Under the pieces are notes generated by a model, which was given only the letters and a program-made list of their open reading frames with translations, ran no database searches and was not told the DNA's origin. From assembly GCF_900454685.1 (NCBI RefSeq), contig NZ_UATM01000032.1, positions 558,001-622,000 of the forward strand: a stretch of 64,000 nucleotides of DNA. Reading direction: 5' to 3'. Below, piece by piece: positions 52,670 through 61,071 of the stretch (position 1 is the stretch's first letter; every line of letters starts with the position of its first letter). Source of the DNA: Peptoniphilus harei (lineage in GTDB: Bacteria; Bacillota; Clostridia; Tissierellales; Peptoniphilaceae). Position numbers and translations under genes: made by a program.

Positions 52670-53551
52670 ATGTTAAATACAGCTAAAGAAGTTATTGAAG
52701 CATGTAAAAAAGATAATATCCACATCTACGATTTAGTTCTTAGGGAAGAAACAAAGGCCCTTCATATGACTGAAGAAGAGATGAAGGATAAACTTAAGGG
52801 AATATTAGGTGTAATGAGAGGATCATCTCAAGAAACACTGGACAAATCCTTTGAAACTGAATATAAAATGATAGACGGTTTTGCAAAAATGATGAACGAC
52901 TATCAAAAGGAAAAAGACCCTTTAACTAGCAAGTTCCTAGTTAGGGCAATGGCTATGGCCTTTTCCACATCTGAGACAAACGCAAACATGGGGACTATTG
53001 CAGCAGCACCTACTGCTGGAAGTTCTGGCATAATGCCAGCAGCCTTAATGGCAGCCAAAGAAAAGTATGACTTAGATGATGAGGTTTTAATAAATGGACT
53101 ACTGACATCAATAGGAATAGGGCAAATTATTGGTAAATATGCAACATTCGCCGGTGCTGAAGGTGGATGTCAAGCAGAGTGTGGATCTGCCAGCGCAATG
53201 GCAGCAGCTGCACTAGTTGAGATGCTTGGCGGAAGTCCAGAAGAAGCACTAAACGCAGCCAGCATTACACTTATTAATGTAATGGGGCTAGCCTGTGACC
53301 CAATAGCAGGACTAGTAGAGTATCCATGTACTTTTAGGAACGCATCAGGTGTTATGAACTCTTTCATATCAACTGATATGGCCCTAGCAGGTATTAAATC
53401 AATTGTTCCCTTTGACGAAGTTTGTCAAGCAATGGGAGAAGTTGGTCACTTGCTACATGAATCTATTAGGGAGACTGGTCTTGGAGGATTAGCAGGCACA
53501 AAAACTGGCCAAGAAATCAGGGCTAAGTTTTTAAATATTAAGGAGGATTAA
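52670..53551 (+). CDS. sdaAA: L-serine dehydratase, alpha subunit
   Basis: 293 aa. Cluster-binding cysteines are in GGCQAECGSASAMAAAAL and GLACDPIAGLVEYPCTFRN; AAPTAGSSGIMPAA is also diagnostic. It forms the catalytic half with the preceding gene, starting right at the end of sdaAB (ribosome site GGAGG inside it). Serine breakdown feeds pyruvate metabolism. The transporter follows by 4 bp. Confidence 0.96.
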   Translation: MLNTAKEVIEACKKDNIHIYDLVLREETKALHMTEEEMKDKLKGILGVMRGSSQETLDKSFETEYKMIDGFAKMMNDYQKEKDPLTSKFLVRAMAMAFSTSETNANMGTIAAAPTAGSSGIMPAALMAAKEKYDLDDEVLINGLLTSIGIGQIIGKYATFAGAEGGCQAECGSASAMAAAALVEMLGGSPEEALNAASITLINVMGLACDPIAGLVEYPCTFRNASGVMNSFISTDMALAGIKSIVPFDEVCQAMGEVGHLLHESIRETGLGGLAGTKTGQEIRAKFLNIKED

Positions 53552-53555
53552 GGAA

Positions 53556-54791
53556 ATGAAAGAAAAGAAAAAAATAGGTCTGATTCCTAGACTTATTATT
53601 GCCATTGCACTTGGGGTTCTTGTTGGACAATTTTTACCAGAAGTTGTAACTCAAGTAGCAATTACAATATCAGGATTATTTGGAAAGTTCCTAAACTTTA
53701 TAATCCCACTAATGATTATTGCCTTTGTATCTAAGGGTATAGCAGACCTTTCAGAAGGTGCTGGTAAACTTTTAGGAGCAACTGTAGCTCTAGCATATGG
53801 ATCTACATTAATTGCAGGTTCATTATCTTATACAATGGCAAGAAACATATTCCCAAGCTTTATTAGACCAGAGCTTGCAGAAGAAATTCAAAAAGCAACA
53901 GCAAATGAAGTTGCACCATTATTTGAAATTCCACTAGCACCTTTCATTGATGTAACAGCAGCACTTGTACTTGCATTTATGATTGGACTTACAGTTTCAG
54001 CTATAAGAGCTAAAGGATCTGGAGAAGTATTTTACAAAGCAATTAATGAATTCAACGAAATTATAAATCTAGTACTAGCAAAATTTGTAATTCCACTACT
54101 ACCATTCTTTATCTTTGGTAACTTCTGTAACCTATCATACTCAGGTTCAGTATTTGCAATTCTTGGAATATTCTGGAAAATCTTCATCTGCATCATTGCA
54201 CTACACCTACTATACCTAATAGTACAATTTTCACTTGCAGGAGCATACACAGGAAGAAATCCTTTCAAATGCTTAAAAGAAGCAGTTCCAGCTTACCTAA
54301 CAGCAGCAGGTACACAATCATCTGCAGCAACTATTCCAGTTAACGTTGCTTGTAACAGAAAAATGGGTGTTACAGCTCAAATTAGAGAATTCTGTATCCC
54401 ACTTTGTGCAACAGTTCACTTAGCAGGATCAATGATTACTCTTACAGCTTGCGTATTTACATTACTAACAATGTTTGATATGCCACACTCTTTCCCACTA
54501 ATACTTAAATTTATCGCAGTTCTTGGAGTTGCTATGGTTGCAGCACCAGGTGCGCCAGGTGGAGCAGTAATGAGTGCCCTTCCATTCTTACCAGTAGTTG
54601 GAATCGATTCATCAGGAACACTCGCTACAATTTTAATTTCACTATACCTAACTCAAGACTCTTTTGGTACAGCTTGTAACGTAACAGGCGACAACGCTAT
54701 TTCTATGGCAGTTGAAAAAATCTATTACAAACACATTGTAAAGAAACCTATCCCAGAAGAAGACTTCGATGATGGTAGAATAAACCTATAA
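53556..54791 (+). CDS. Dicarboxylate/amino-acid:cation symporter (DAACS family), probably serine
   Basis: 411 aa with about eight membrane segments and two re-entrant loops. TAAGTQSSAATIPVN is the serine-rich HP1 loop, and TQDSFGTACNVTGDNAISMAVEK is the C-terminal HP2/TM8 region. The usual NMDGT motif of TM7 is replaced by VHLAGSMI, so this is a divergent group. Its place in the serine dehydratase operon suggests Na+-driven serine or threonine import. It ends the operon at a terminator. Confidence 0.83.
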   Translation: MKEKKKIGLIPRLIIAIALGVLVGQFLPEVVTQVAITISGLFGKFLNFIIPLMIIAFVSKGIADLSEGAGKLLGATVALAYGSTLIAGSLSYTMARNIFPSFIRPELAEEIQKATANEVAPLFEIPLAPFIDVTAALVLAFMIGLTVSAIRAKGSGEVFYKAINEFNEIINLVLAKFVIPLLPFFIFGNFCNLSYSGSVFAILGIFWKIFICIIALHLLYLIVQFSLAGAYTGRNPFKCLKEAVPAYLTAAGTQSSAATIPVNVACNRKMGVTAQIREFCIPLCATVHLAGSMITLTACVFTLLTMFDMPHSFPLILKFIAVLGVAMVAAPGAPGGAVMSALPFLPVVGIDSSGTLATILISLYLTQDSFGTACNVTGDNAISMAVEKIYYKHIVKKPIPEEDFDDGRINL

Positions 54792-54812
54792 TTTAAAAGC
54801 ATATTTACCTAA

Positions 54813-54842
54813 AAAGCTATGTCAATGACATGGCTTTTTTCT
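54813..54842 (+). terminator. Terminator after the serine operon
   Basis: Stem AAAGCTATGTCA/TGACATGGCTTT (54813-54824, 54827-54838, with wobble) and a T6 tail. Confidence 0.75.
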
Positions 54843-54867
54843 TTTGCAAAATAATTTTTATAAATTT

Positions 54868-54875
54868 GGTATAAT
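54868..54875 (+). promoter_or_regulatory. Extended -10 promoter for the FabG-lipid kinase-FolD operon
   Basis: TGGTATAAT (the TATAAT at 54870-54875) lies 27 bp before the start codon; the -35 is weak. Confidence 0.55.
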
Positions 54876-54901
54876 GAAGTAAAGGTTGGTGAAGAGGGAA
54901 G

Positions 54902-55636
54902 ATGAAGACTGTACTTATAACTGGAGCCTCTCGTGGAATAGGAAGAGATATTGCAAGAAGGCTTGCAAGAGAAGACTACAGAATTATTATTAACTACAAC
55001 AAGTCAGAGAAAGAAGCAAGAGACCTAGAAAAAGAAATAAGAGACATGGGCAAGGACGCCCTTGCCATAAAAGCAGACATAAGAAAATTTTCTGAAGTTG
55101 AAGAGATGTTTAAAGAAGTAGAGAGAAGATTTAAGGGAGTTGACATCCTAATTAACAACGCAGGCATTTCTTCCTACGCCCTCTTCCAAGATATTGACGA
55201 AGAAACTTGGGACGAGATTTTTGATGTAAATGTAAAGGGAGTTTATAACGCAATCCATGCTGCCCTTCCCTATATGCTAAAGAAGCATTCAGGAAAAATC
55301 TTGAACATGACATCAATTTGGGGAATAGTTGGTGGGTCCATGGAGAGTCACTACTCTGCAACTAAGGGAGCTATTAACGCACTGACAAAGGCCTTGGCCC
55401 AAGAGCTTGGCTATTCAGGCATAACAGTTAACGCAGTTGCCCCAGGCGCAGTGGATACACCAATGACAAGAGAGATTGGGACAGACAACCTCTGCATCTT
55501 ATCAGAAGACATACCCATGGGTAGACTTGCAACTACAGAAGAGATTGCAGAACTAGTTGCCTTTATGGTTTCAGAAAAAAATTCTTACATGACGGGACAA
55601 ATAATTTCTCCCAACGGTGGAATGATTGTATATTGA
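54902..55636 (+). CDS. SDR family oxidoreductase (FabG-like 3-oxoacyl-ACP reductase)
   Basis: 244 aa. The NAD(P)-binding TGASRGIGRDIA is at the N-terminus, NNAG at about 85, and the active site Ser-Tyr-Lys spans MTSIWGIVGG...HYSATKGAIN. The C-terminus TGQIISPNGGM matches FabG-like enzymes. It probably reduces a 3-oxoacyl or similar carbonyl. It leads a plus-strand operon followed by a lipid kinase (20 bp) and FolD. No other fatty-acid synthesis gene is adjacent, so it may be an SDR of another specificity. Confidence 0.85.
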   Translation: MKTVLITGASRGIGRDIARRLAREDYRIIINYNKSEKEARDLEKEIRDMGKDALAIKADIRKFSEVEEMFKEVERRFKGVDILINNAGISSYALFQDIDEETWDEIFDVNVKGVYNAIHAALPYMLKKHSGKILNMTSIWGIVGGSMESHYSATKGAINALTKALAQELGYSGITVNAVAPGAVDTPMTREIGTDNLCILSEDIPMGRLATTEEIAELVAFMVSEKNSYMTGQIISPNGGMIVY

Positions 55637-55656
55637 TGTAAAAGAGAGATGTTAAA

Positions 55657-56550
55657 ATGAAAATTTTATTTATTTACAACCCAAATTCTGGGGATGAAAG
55701 TGGGAAAGAATTTGTTGGAAAAATAGAAGATAAGCTTAAAAAATATTTTGATGAAGTTATCTTAAAAGAAACAAAAAAAGCTGGAGATGGGACAAAGTTT
55801 GTTGAAGAAATAAGAGGTGTAGATTCCATTGGAGTTTATGGTGGCGATGGGACTGTAAATGAAGTCCTACTTGGAATGAAAAATATTGATTCTAGAGCAA
55901 AACTCCTAATACTGCCAGGTGGAACAGGAAACTTATTGGCCAAAAGTCTTAATATTTCTCAAGATAAAGAAGAAGCACTTGAGTCTTTTGATTTTAAAAG
56001 GACAGAAAAGATTGACTTAGGAAGGGTTAACGATAAAATTTTTAGTCTCTTTGCATCAATTGGGCCAGTGCCAGAAGCAATTCATGAAGTTTCTTCTGAA
56101 GAGAAGTCAAAAATTGGAGGACTTGCTTATATAAAAAAGTCCATTGAAATGTTAGCTGGCTCGGAAAAATATAATCTTGACGTTAAATCAGATGGTGGAA
56201 ATTATTCTGGTCCAGTAGACCACCTAATGGTTGGACTTTCAAATAAAATTGGAAAGCTTGAATTCACATCTGAAAATAAAGAGATGAATAATGGATATGC
56301 AAATTTATTTATTCTAACTAAGGATTCTATTAAAGATAGGCTTGAATTATTAAAAGACTCAATAGAAGGAGAAGTGGAGCAAGGCAAAAATGTTTTGGAC
56401 TTCATCGTTAAAGAAGCAGAGATTTCTTCAATAGATGATAAAGAAGTAAGACTTGATATAGATGGAGATGAGGGACCAAAACTTCCTGTAAAGATAAAGA
56501 TTTTAAAGGAAGCTGTTGAAGTTTATATCCCGAGAGAGGAATTAACATGA
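55657..56550 (+). CDS. Diacylglycerol/lipid kinase family protein (second copy)
   Basis: 297 aa. Nucleotide-binding motifs are YNPNSGDESG at the N-terminus, GGDGTVNEVLLG (about 67) and LPGGTGNLLAKSL (about 86). The family is the same as the protein at 34529, but similarity between the two is limited. It likely phosphorylates DAG or another lipid at the membrane. Its stop overlaps the folD start as ATGA, so translation is coupled. Confidence 0.84.
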   Translation: MKILFIYNPNSGDESGKEFVGKIEDKLKKYFDEVILKETKKAGDGTKFVEEIRGVDSIGVYGGDGTVNEVLLGMKNIDSRAKLLILPGGTGNLLAKSLNISQDKEEALESFDFKRTEKIDLGRVNDKIFSLFASIGPVPEAIHEVSSEEKSKIGGLAYIKKSIEMLAGSEKYNLDVKSDGGNYSGPVDHLMVGLSNKIGKLEFTSENKEMNNGYANLFILTKDSIKDRLELLKDSIEGEVEQGKNVLDFIVKEAEISSIDDKEVRLDIDGDEGPKLPVKIKILKEAVEVYIPREELT

Positions 56551-57377
56551 CAAAAATTTTATATGCCAAGGACTATGTTGAAAAGAAGACTGGTGACCTA
56601 GTTGAAAAAATTAAAAAATTAAAGGACAAGCCAATAATTTCTATTATTAGGGTGGGTGATGACTATGGATCTCTTGCCTATTTAAAGGGAATAAAAAAAT
56701 CTGCAGAAAAACTTGGAGTAAGTGTAGATGTAAATGAATTTAAAGAAGATGTGAGCCAAGATGAAATTTTGGATTGCCTAAAAGATTTAAACCAAGACAA
56801 AAAAATTGGTGGAATACTTGTCTTTAGACCACTTCCAGAAAGTATTGACGAAGATGTGATTTCCCTTGCCCTTGATCCCAAGAAGGACATTGACTGCATG
56901 AATCCCATTAATAGGGCTAAGGTCTATAGCGGCCACTTAGATGGATTTATTCCCCTTGCACCGAAGGCTGCTCACGAACTTTTAGAGTTTTATGATTATG
57001 AATTAAAGGGGAAAGATGTTGTTATCATTAACCACTCCAATGTTGTTGGAAAACCCCTTGCCATGATTTTACTTAATGAGCTTGCAACTGTAACTGTTTG
57101 TCACGTGGGAACCAAGGACCTCAGGAAGCACACAAAAGCTGCCGATATAATCTTCACTGCCATGGGAAGGGCTGAGGTTCTTGATGAATCTTACTTAAAT
57201 GAAGATGCAGTAGTAATTGATATTGGGACTTCAAAGAACAAGGAAGGCAAGTATCGTGGAGACCTTGACGAAGAAGCTGTTATGGGAAAGATTGGAGCCT
57301 TCTCACCAGTTCCCGGTGGGATAGGAAGCATTACAAACCTCCTTCTTCTTGAGAATGTAATAAATTATTACTTGTAA
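56547..57377 (+). CDS. folD: Methylenetetrahydrofolate dehydrogenase/cyclohydrolase
   Basis: 276 aa. Visible motifs are the catalytic Lys in YLKGIKKSAEKLG, GGILVFRPLPES (about 90), DIDCMNPIN, and PVPGGIGSIT near the end. The cofactor loop is INHSNVVGKPLAMIL, where FolD usually has G-R-S; the Arg is replaced by His, which may alter NADP versus NAD preference. It interconverts one-carbon folate forms used in purine and methionine synthesis, both present in this window. Last gene of its operon. Confidence 0.92.
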   Translation: MTKILYAKDYVEKKTGDLVEKIKKLKDKPIISIIRVGDDYGSLAYLKGIKKSAEKLGVSVDVNEFKEDVSQDEILDCLKDLNQDKKIGGILVFRPLPESIDEDVISLALDPKKDIDCMNPINRAKVYSGHLDGFIPLAPKAAHELLEFYDYELKGKDVVIINHSNVVGKPLAMILLNELATVTVCHVGTKDLRKHTKAADIIFTAMGRAEVLDESYLNEDAVVIDIGTSKNKEGKYRGDLDEEAVMGKIGAFSPVPGGIGSITNLLLLENVINYYL

Positions 57378-57406
57378 AAAATTTAAAAATATAAGCGAAA
57401 ACTTAT

Positions 57407-57430
57407 CCCTCCCTAGTGGAGGGTTTTTTA
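57407..57430 (+). terminator. Terminator after folD
   Basis: Stem CCCTCC/GGAGGG (57407-57412, 57418-57423) with loop CTAGT and a T6 tail. Confidence 0.85.
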
Positions 57431-57440
57431 CTTAAAATTT

Positions 57441-57448
57441 GTTATAAT
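57441..57448 (+). promoter_or_regulatory. Extended -10 promoter for the CtlX-like gene
   Basis: TGTTATAAT (the TATAAT at 57443-57448) between the folD terminator and the next ribosome site; the -35 is not clear. Confidence 0.5.
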
Positions 57449-57476
57449 TAATCTTACTGATATAAAGGAGAAAGAA

Positions 57477-58379
57477 ATGATAACAAATAAAGTAATTTTA
57501 GTTAGGCCCTACGCCTTTAATTTTAATATAGAAACAGCGGCAGATAATGTCTACCAAGTTAGCCCAAAGAAAACTTCTGATGAAGAAATTCAAGAGAGAG
57601 CCCTAAGAGAATTTGACAGGGCAGTGGAAAGTTTAAGGGCAAAAAACATTCAAGTTGATGTAATTAGTGACTTTGATGACAGGACACCAGATTCAATTTT
57701 CCCAAACAATGTCTTTGTGACTTTCCCTGGCAAAATTTTTATTTCTGAGATGTACACAGACAACAGGAATGAAGAGTATGACAAAATTCTTCCACAGCTT
57801 AAAAAAATTCTAGACTACGACAGGGCAGAAGTTGTTGACTTTAGAAATGATGAAGGAAAAGTCCTTGAAGGGACTGGGGCTGTAGTAATTGACAGGTGGA
57901 ACAACATTTGCTACGGGAGTCTTTCGAAAAGATGTGACAAGGATGAATTTTTAAAATTCTGTCATAGCTTTGACTTAAAGCCAGTTTATTTCAGGGCTAA
58001 AGACAAGGGAACCTATGTCTACCACACCAATGTCATGATGATGGTGGGAGAAAAATTTGCGATTATTGCAGATGAATTAATTGTAGAAAACAAAGAAGAA
58101 GTTCTTAAGTCCCTAAGAGAATCTGGAAAAGAAATTATTTCTCTTAACAAGGAAGAATTTGATAACTTTGCAGGAAACTCCCTTGAATTAAAGGGAGAGG
58201 ATAAAAATATCCTTGTCATAGCCAAGTCAGCCTATGATCATCTTAGAAAAGAAAATAGAGAAAAAATTGAAAAACAGGATGAGATCCTGCCAGTTGATGT
58301 AGACACAATTTCAAAATACGGTGGCGGATCAATAAGGTGCATGATAGCAGAAAATTTCTTTGACATAAGGGAGGGTTGA
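57477..58379 (+). CDS. CtlX-like amidinotransferase-fold hydrolase
   Basis: 300 aa of the guanidino-modifying (arginine deiminase/DDAH) superfamily. PDSIFPNNVFVTF (about 73-85), EGTGAVVIDR (about 125), the His in YVYHTNVMM (about 182) and the catalytic Cys288 in GGGSIRCMIAENFF match the CtlX group of citrulline-utilisation hydrolases. It probably hydrolyses citrulline or a related ureido/guanidino compound. A small gene follows after one base. No arginine pathway gene is near. Confidence 0.8.
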   Translation: MITNKVILVRPYAFNFNIETAADNVYQVSPKKTSDEEIQERALREFDRAVESLRAKNIQVDVISDFDDRTPDSIFPNNVFVTFPGKIFISEMYTDNRNEEYDKILPQLKKILDYDRAEVVDFRNDEGKVLEGTGAVVIDRWNNICYGSLSKRCDKDEFLKFCHSFDLKPVYFRAKDKGTYVYHTNVMMMVGEKFAIIADELIVENKEEVLKSLRESGKEIISLNKEEFDNFAGNSLELKGEDKNILVIAKSAYDHLRKENREKIEKQDEILPVDVDTISKYGGGSIRCMIAENFFDIREG

Positions 58380-58380
58380 T

Positions 58381-58557
58381 ATGGATTTATTAAAATGCCT
58401 GGCTTTTATAATTTTTGCCATCTTTTGGGCAAGACAAGTCCCCGAAAATTATAAAATATATAAGGAAAACAAGTCATGGGAAAATTTTTTGATACTATTA
58501 GGAAAAATTTTAATGTCCCTTGCCTCAATAATTTTGGCTATAGGAGTTTATGTATAA
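58381..58557 (+). CDS. Small 58-aa membrane protein
   Basis: ATG 58381 follows GGGAGGGTTGAT, and the frame ends at TAA 58555. Two hydrophobic segments (about 3-15 and 38-57) flank a polar centre, RQVPENYKIYKENKSWENF. It lies one base after the CtlX-like stop, so it is probably co-translated. No family recognised, though the WARQVPENY segment looks conserved-like. Confidence 0.7.
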   Translation: MDLLKCLAFIIFAIFWARQVPENYKIYKENKSWENFLILLGKILMSLASIILAIGVYV

Positions 58558-58561
58558 TATT

Positions 58562-58590
58562 GAGAGATAAATTTTATCTCTCTTTTTTAT
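58562..58590. terminator. Bidirectional terminator
   Basis: Near-perfect palindromic stem GAGAGATAAA/TTATCTCTC (58562-58571, 58574-58582) with T-rich tail between convergent genes. Confidence 0.75.
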
Positions 58591-58591
58591 A

Positions 58592-60055
58592 TTAATCTTT
58601 TTTATTATAAAATTTTAAAAAAGCTAATCCCAAAAGTAACCAAAAGAAGAAAATAATTAGGGCAGTGTAGCCCATAAAAGAAGGAGTTTTTGGTATGAAA
58701 GTGGAGATTACAATTACAGCAGAAATTATTATTGCTGGATAAATAGTTAGTTTTCCACCTGGAGCCTTAAAGGAAGTATAATAATCCTTATCCTTATTAA
58801 TAAGAGCAGCTAAGGATAGGCAAGTTAAGAACCATCCAATTACAAAAGAAACTGAACCAAGACTAGTCAAGGGGTCAATTAAATTCATGCCCACAAAAGG
58901 ACCGACAGCAGCAAAGAAAAAGCAGAAAACAAGAGCTGTTACAGGAGTTCCATATTCAGCGTGCTCCCTTGCAAAAACCTTTGGAATAAGATTATTTTTT
59001 GCCATAGATTGAAGTAGTCTTGCCGATGCCATAAACATTCCATTCCAAGTTGAGAAAAGTCCAGAGACAGTTCCTATTACAATTAATTTATCAAGAATAA
59101 GACCAAGTCTTCCTCTGTAAGCGTCTTGTAGCAAATATCCCATGGCAGGCGGACTTGCAAGAGAATAGGCTTGCCAATTGGACACGCTTCCTGTTGAAAG
59201 AATCACAAGTGAATAAAAAGCACCTGCTGCTACTATAGACAGAACCATGGCAATGGCGACATTTTTAAATTTTTTATCGGGTGAAGTTTCTTCCACAGAT
59301 TGGGCAATAGTGTCAAAACCTGACATAAAAAAGGGAACAATTACAATAACTGCTATTATTCCACCAAAAAGTGAAGAGTGATTTCCCTCGCCGACGTTTT
59401 TATAGAGTGGATAGAAATTATAAACACTTCCAACTTTAAAGGAAAAAAAGATGACTATAAAACCTATTAAAATTATTAAAATAGAAAGTATAGATTGAAG
59501 CTTTGAAGCAAAATTTGCCCCCTTAAAATTTATAAAAAATAACAAAAGGGCAAGCCCTATACCAAGAAAGATGGAAGATGCTTGTATTGGATAACCTGCT
59601 ACATAATAAAGGACCTTTGAACTAGATAAGAAAGGAACTAATTTTTTAAGAATTGTGTTTATATAAATAGCTTCCCAAGGCAGTATCGTTAGATAAGAAA
59701 GAGCAAGAAACCAAGATGAAATAAAGGATAAGTTTCGACCAAAGGCTTTACTAGTATAGACCATGACCCCACCAGCCTGTGGCAGGGTGGCAAGTAGCTC
59801 CCCGTGACATAGTCCAATTGGTATTAAGAGAATAGTTGCAATTACAAATCCAAGAAAGGCAGGAATAGGACCACCAGCTAGAGCTATCCAGCGATTAGAA
59901 GAAACTGCCCAGCCAACTCCAACCATAGATCCAAAACCAAGCATGAAAAAATCTAGATAACCCATATCACCTTTCTTTCTACTTTGTCTAATTCTCATTA
60001 TATTTTTTATATTTGGAATTTTCTTTTTCATTTCACTATATTTATCTTTTTTCAA
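58592..60055 (-). CDS. APC family amino-acid permease
   Basis: 487 aa from TTG 60055, which has AGAGGTG at the right distance; an upstream frame to 60088 lacks a ribosome site. About 12-13 membrane segments. The first segment is GFGSMVGVGWAVSSNRWIALAGGPIPAFLGF, and GVMVYTSKAFGRN and GFDTIAQSVEETSPDKKF are typical of amino-acid permeases of the YcaM/GadC-like branch. Substrate not predictable. It stands alone. Confidence 0.83.
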   Translation of the reverse strand: MKKDKYSEMKKKIPNIKNIMRIRQSRKKGDMGYLDFFMLGFGSMVGVGWAVSSNRWIALAGGPIPAFLGFVIATILLIPIGLCHGELLATLPQAGGVMVYTSKAFGRNLSFISSWFLALSYLTILPWEAIYINTILKKLVPFLSSSKVLYYVAGYPIQASSIFLGIGLALLLFFINFKGANFASKLQSILSILIILIGFIVIFFSFKVGSVYNFYPLYKNVGEGNHSSLFGGIIAVIVIVPFFMSGFDTIAQSVEETSPDKKFKNVAIAMVLSIVAAGAFYSLVILSTGSVSNWQAYSLASPPAMGYLLQDAYRGRLGLILDKLIVIGTVSGLFSTWNGMFMASARLLQSMAKNNLIPKVFAREHAEYGTPVTALVFCFFFAAVGPFVGMNLIDPLTSLGSVSFVIGWFLTCLSLAALINKDKDYYTSFKAPGGKLTIYPAIIISAVIVISTFIPKTPSFMGYTALIIFFFWLLLGLAFLKFYNKKD

Positions 60056-60232
60056 GAAAAACACCTCTATCAAAAGTATCTGCATCAATTTATCGCGTTA
60101 AACTATATTATAATAATAAGTTAAAAATGAGCCAGTTGTCAAATTTATAAAGAATACAATTCTTATTTAAAATTAAAAAACAACTTGAACTAATAAAAAT
60201 TAGAATATAAGATACCATAAGAAAGGAAAAAT

Positions 60233-60976
60233 ATGAAAAATAAAATTTTAACTATAATAGAAGTCATCCTTGTGATAATCTTGCTTACAAGTCTTTATAG
60301 GATTTACAATTACAACAAGGAAGACAAGGAATTTAAGGACGCCACAAGAGAAGTTCAAGAAAAATTCGAAAGAGAAGAGCTAAAGACTCCTGATCCAAAA
60401 GTTGATGAGAAAGAAAAGAAAAATCTTGAAGCCATAAAAAAAATTGAGGACTTGAGAAAAGAATATCCTTCTATTGTTGGCTGGATAAGGGTTGGCGGAA
60501 CTGAGATTTACTATCCAATAGTCAAGGGAAGTGACAACGACTACTACCTAAACCACAATTACAAGGACGAGTACAATGTCTTTGGTGCCATCTTTATGGA
60601 CTACAGGAACGATGAAAACTTTTCTGATCAAAACACAATTGTTTACGGGCACAACAATGTTAGGGCAGGAAACTTTAAGGACCTTCACAAGTATGAAGAA
60701 GAAGGATTTTTTGCAGAAGATAGGTTTATAGAAATTTATTCTCTTGATGGCTACAAAAAATACAAGGTCTTTGCAGTTTATAATGCCAGTCCCTATGACA
60801 AGTTTAGGAGTCCATCTTACACTGAGGAAGAGGGAGAAGACCTCCTTAGATATATAAAAGAAAAAAATACTTTTAATGGAGATCTTCCAAAGAAGATTGA
60901 AGACATCTTGACCCTACAAACTTGCTCGCCTGGAGATACAAGGCTTGTGGTACAGGCAAAATTGGAGGAAGATTAA
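60233..60976 (+). CDS. srtB: Class B sortase
   Basis: 247 aa. One N-terminal membrane anchor (about 5-26), a coiled linker to 75, then the sortase barrel. Active-site residues are the His in VYGHNNVRAGNF (about 141), Cys231 in TLQTCSPGD, and Arg237 in TRLVVQ. Sortase B enzymes attach proteins to peptidoglycan through NPQTN-like signals. No sortase substrate with an obvious C-terminal signal is in the window; the neighbouring surface protein uses SLH repeats instead. Confidence 0.9.
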   Translation: MKNKILTIIEVILVIILLTSLYRIYNYNKEDKEFKDATREVQEKFEREELKTPDPKVDEKEKKNLEAIKKIEDLRKEYPSIVGWIRVGGTEIYYPIVKGSDNDYYLNHNYKDEYNVFGAIFMDYRNDENFSDQNTIVYGHNNVRAGNFKDLHKYEEEGFFAEDRFIEIYSLDGYKKYKVFAVYNASPYDKFRSPSYTEEEGEDLLRYIKEKNTFNGDLPKKIEDILTLQTCSPGDTRLVVQAKLEED

Positions 60977-60988
60977 ATTTATAAATTT

Positions 60989-61051
60989 ATATAAAAAAGA
61001 GCTCTACAAGAAGACTTACTTATTTATTAGCTATCTTCAGTAGAACTCTTT
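60989..61051. terminator. Bidirectional terminator region
   Basis: AAAAGAGCTCTAC and GTAGAACTCTTTT form a long interrupted stem (about 60994-61006 with 61038-61050) with A-rich and T-rich flanks between convergent genes. Confidence 0.6.
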
Positions 61052-61071
61052 TTATTTTTATTAATTTAAAA

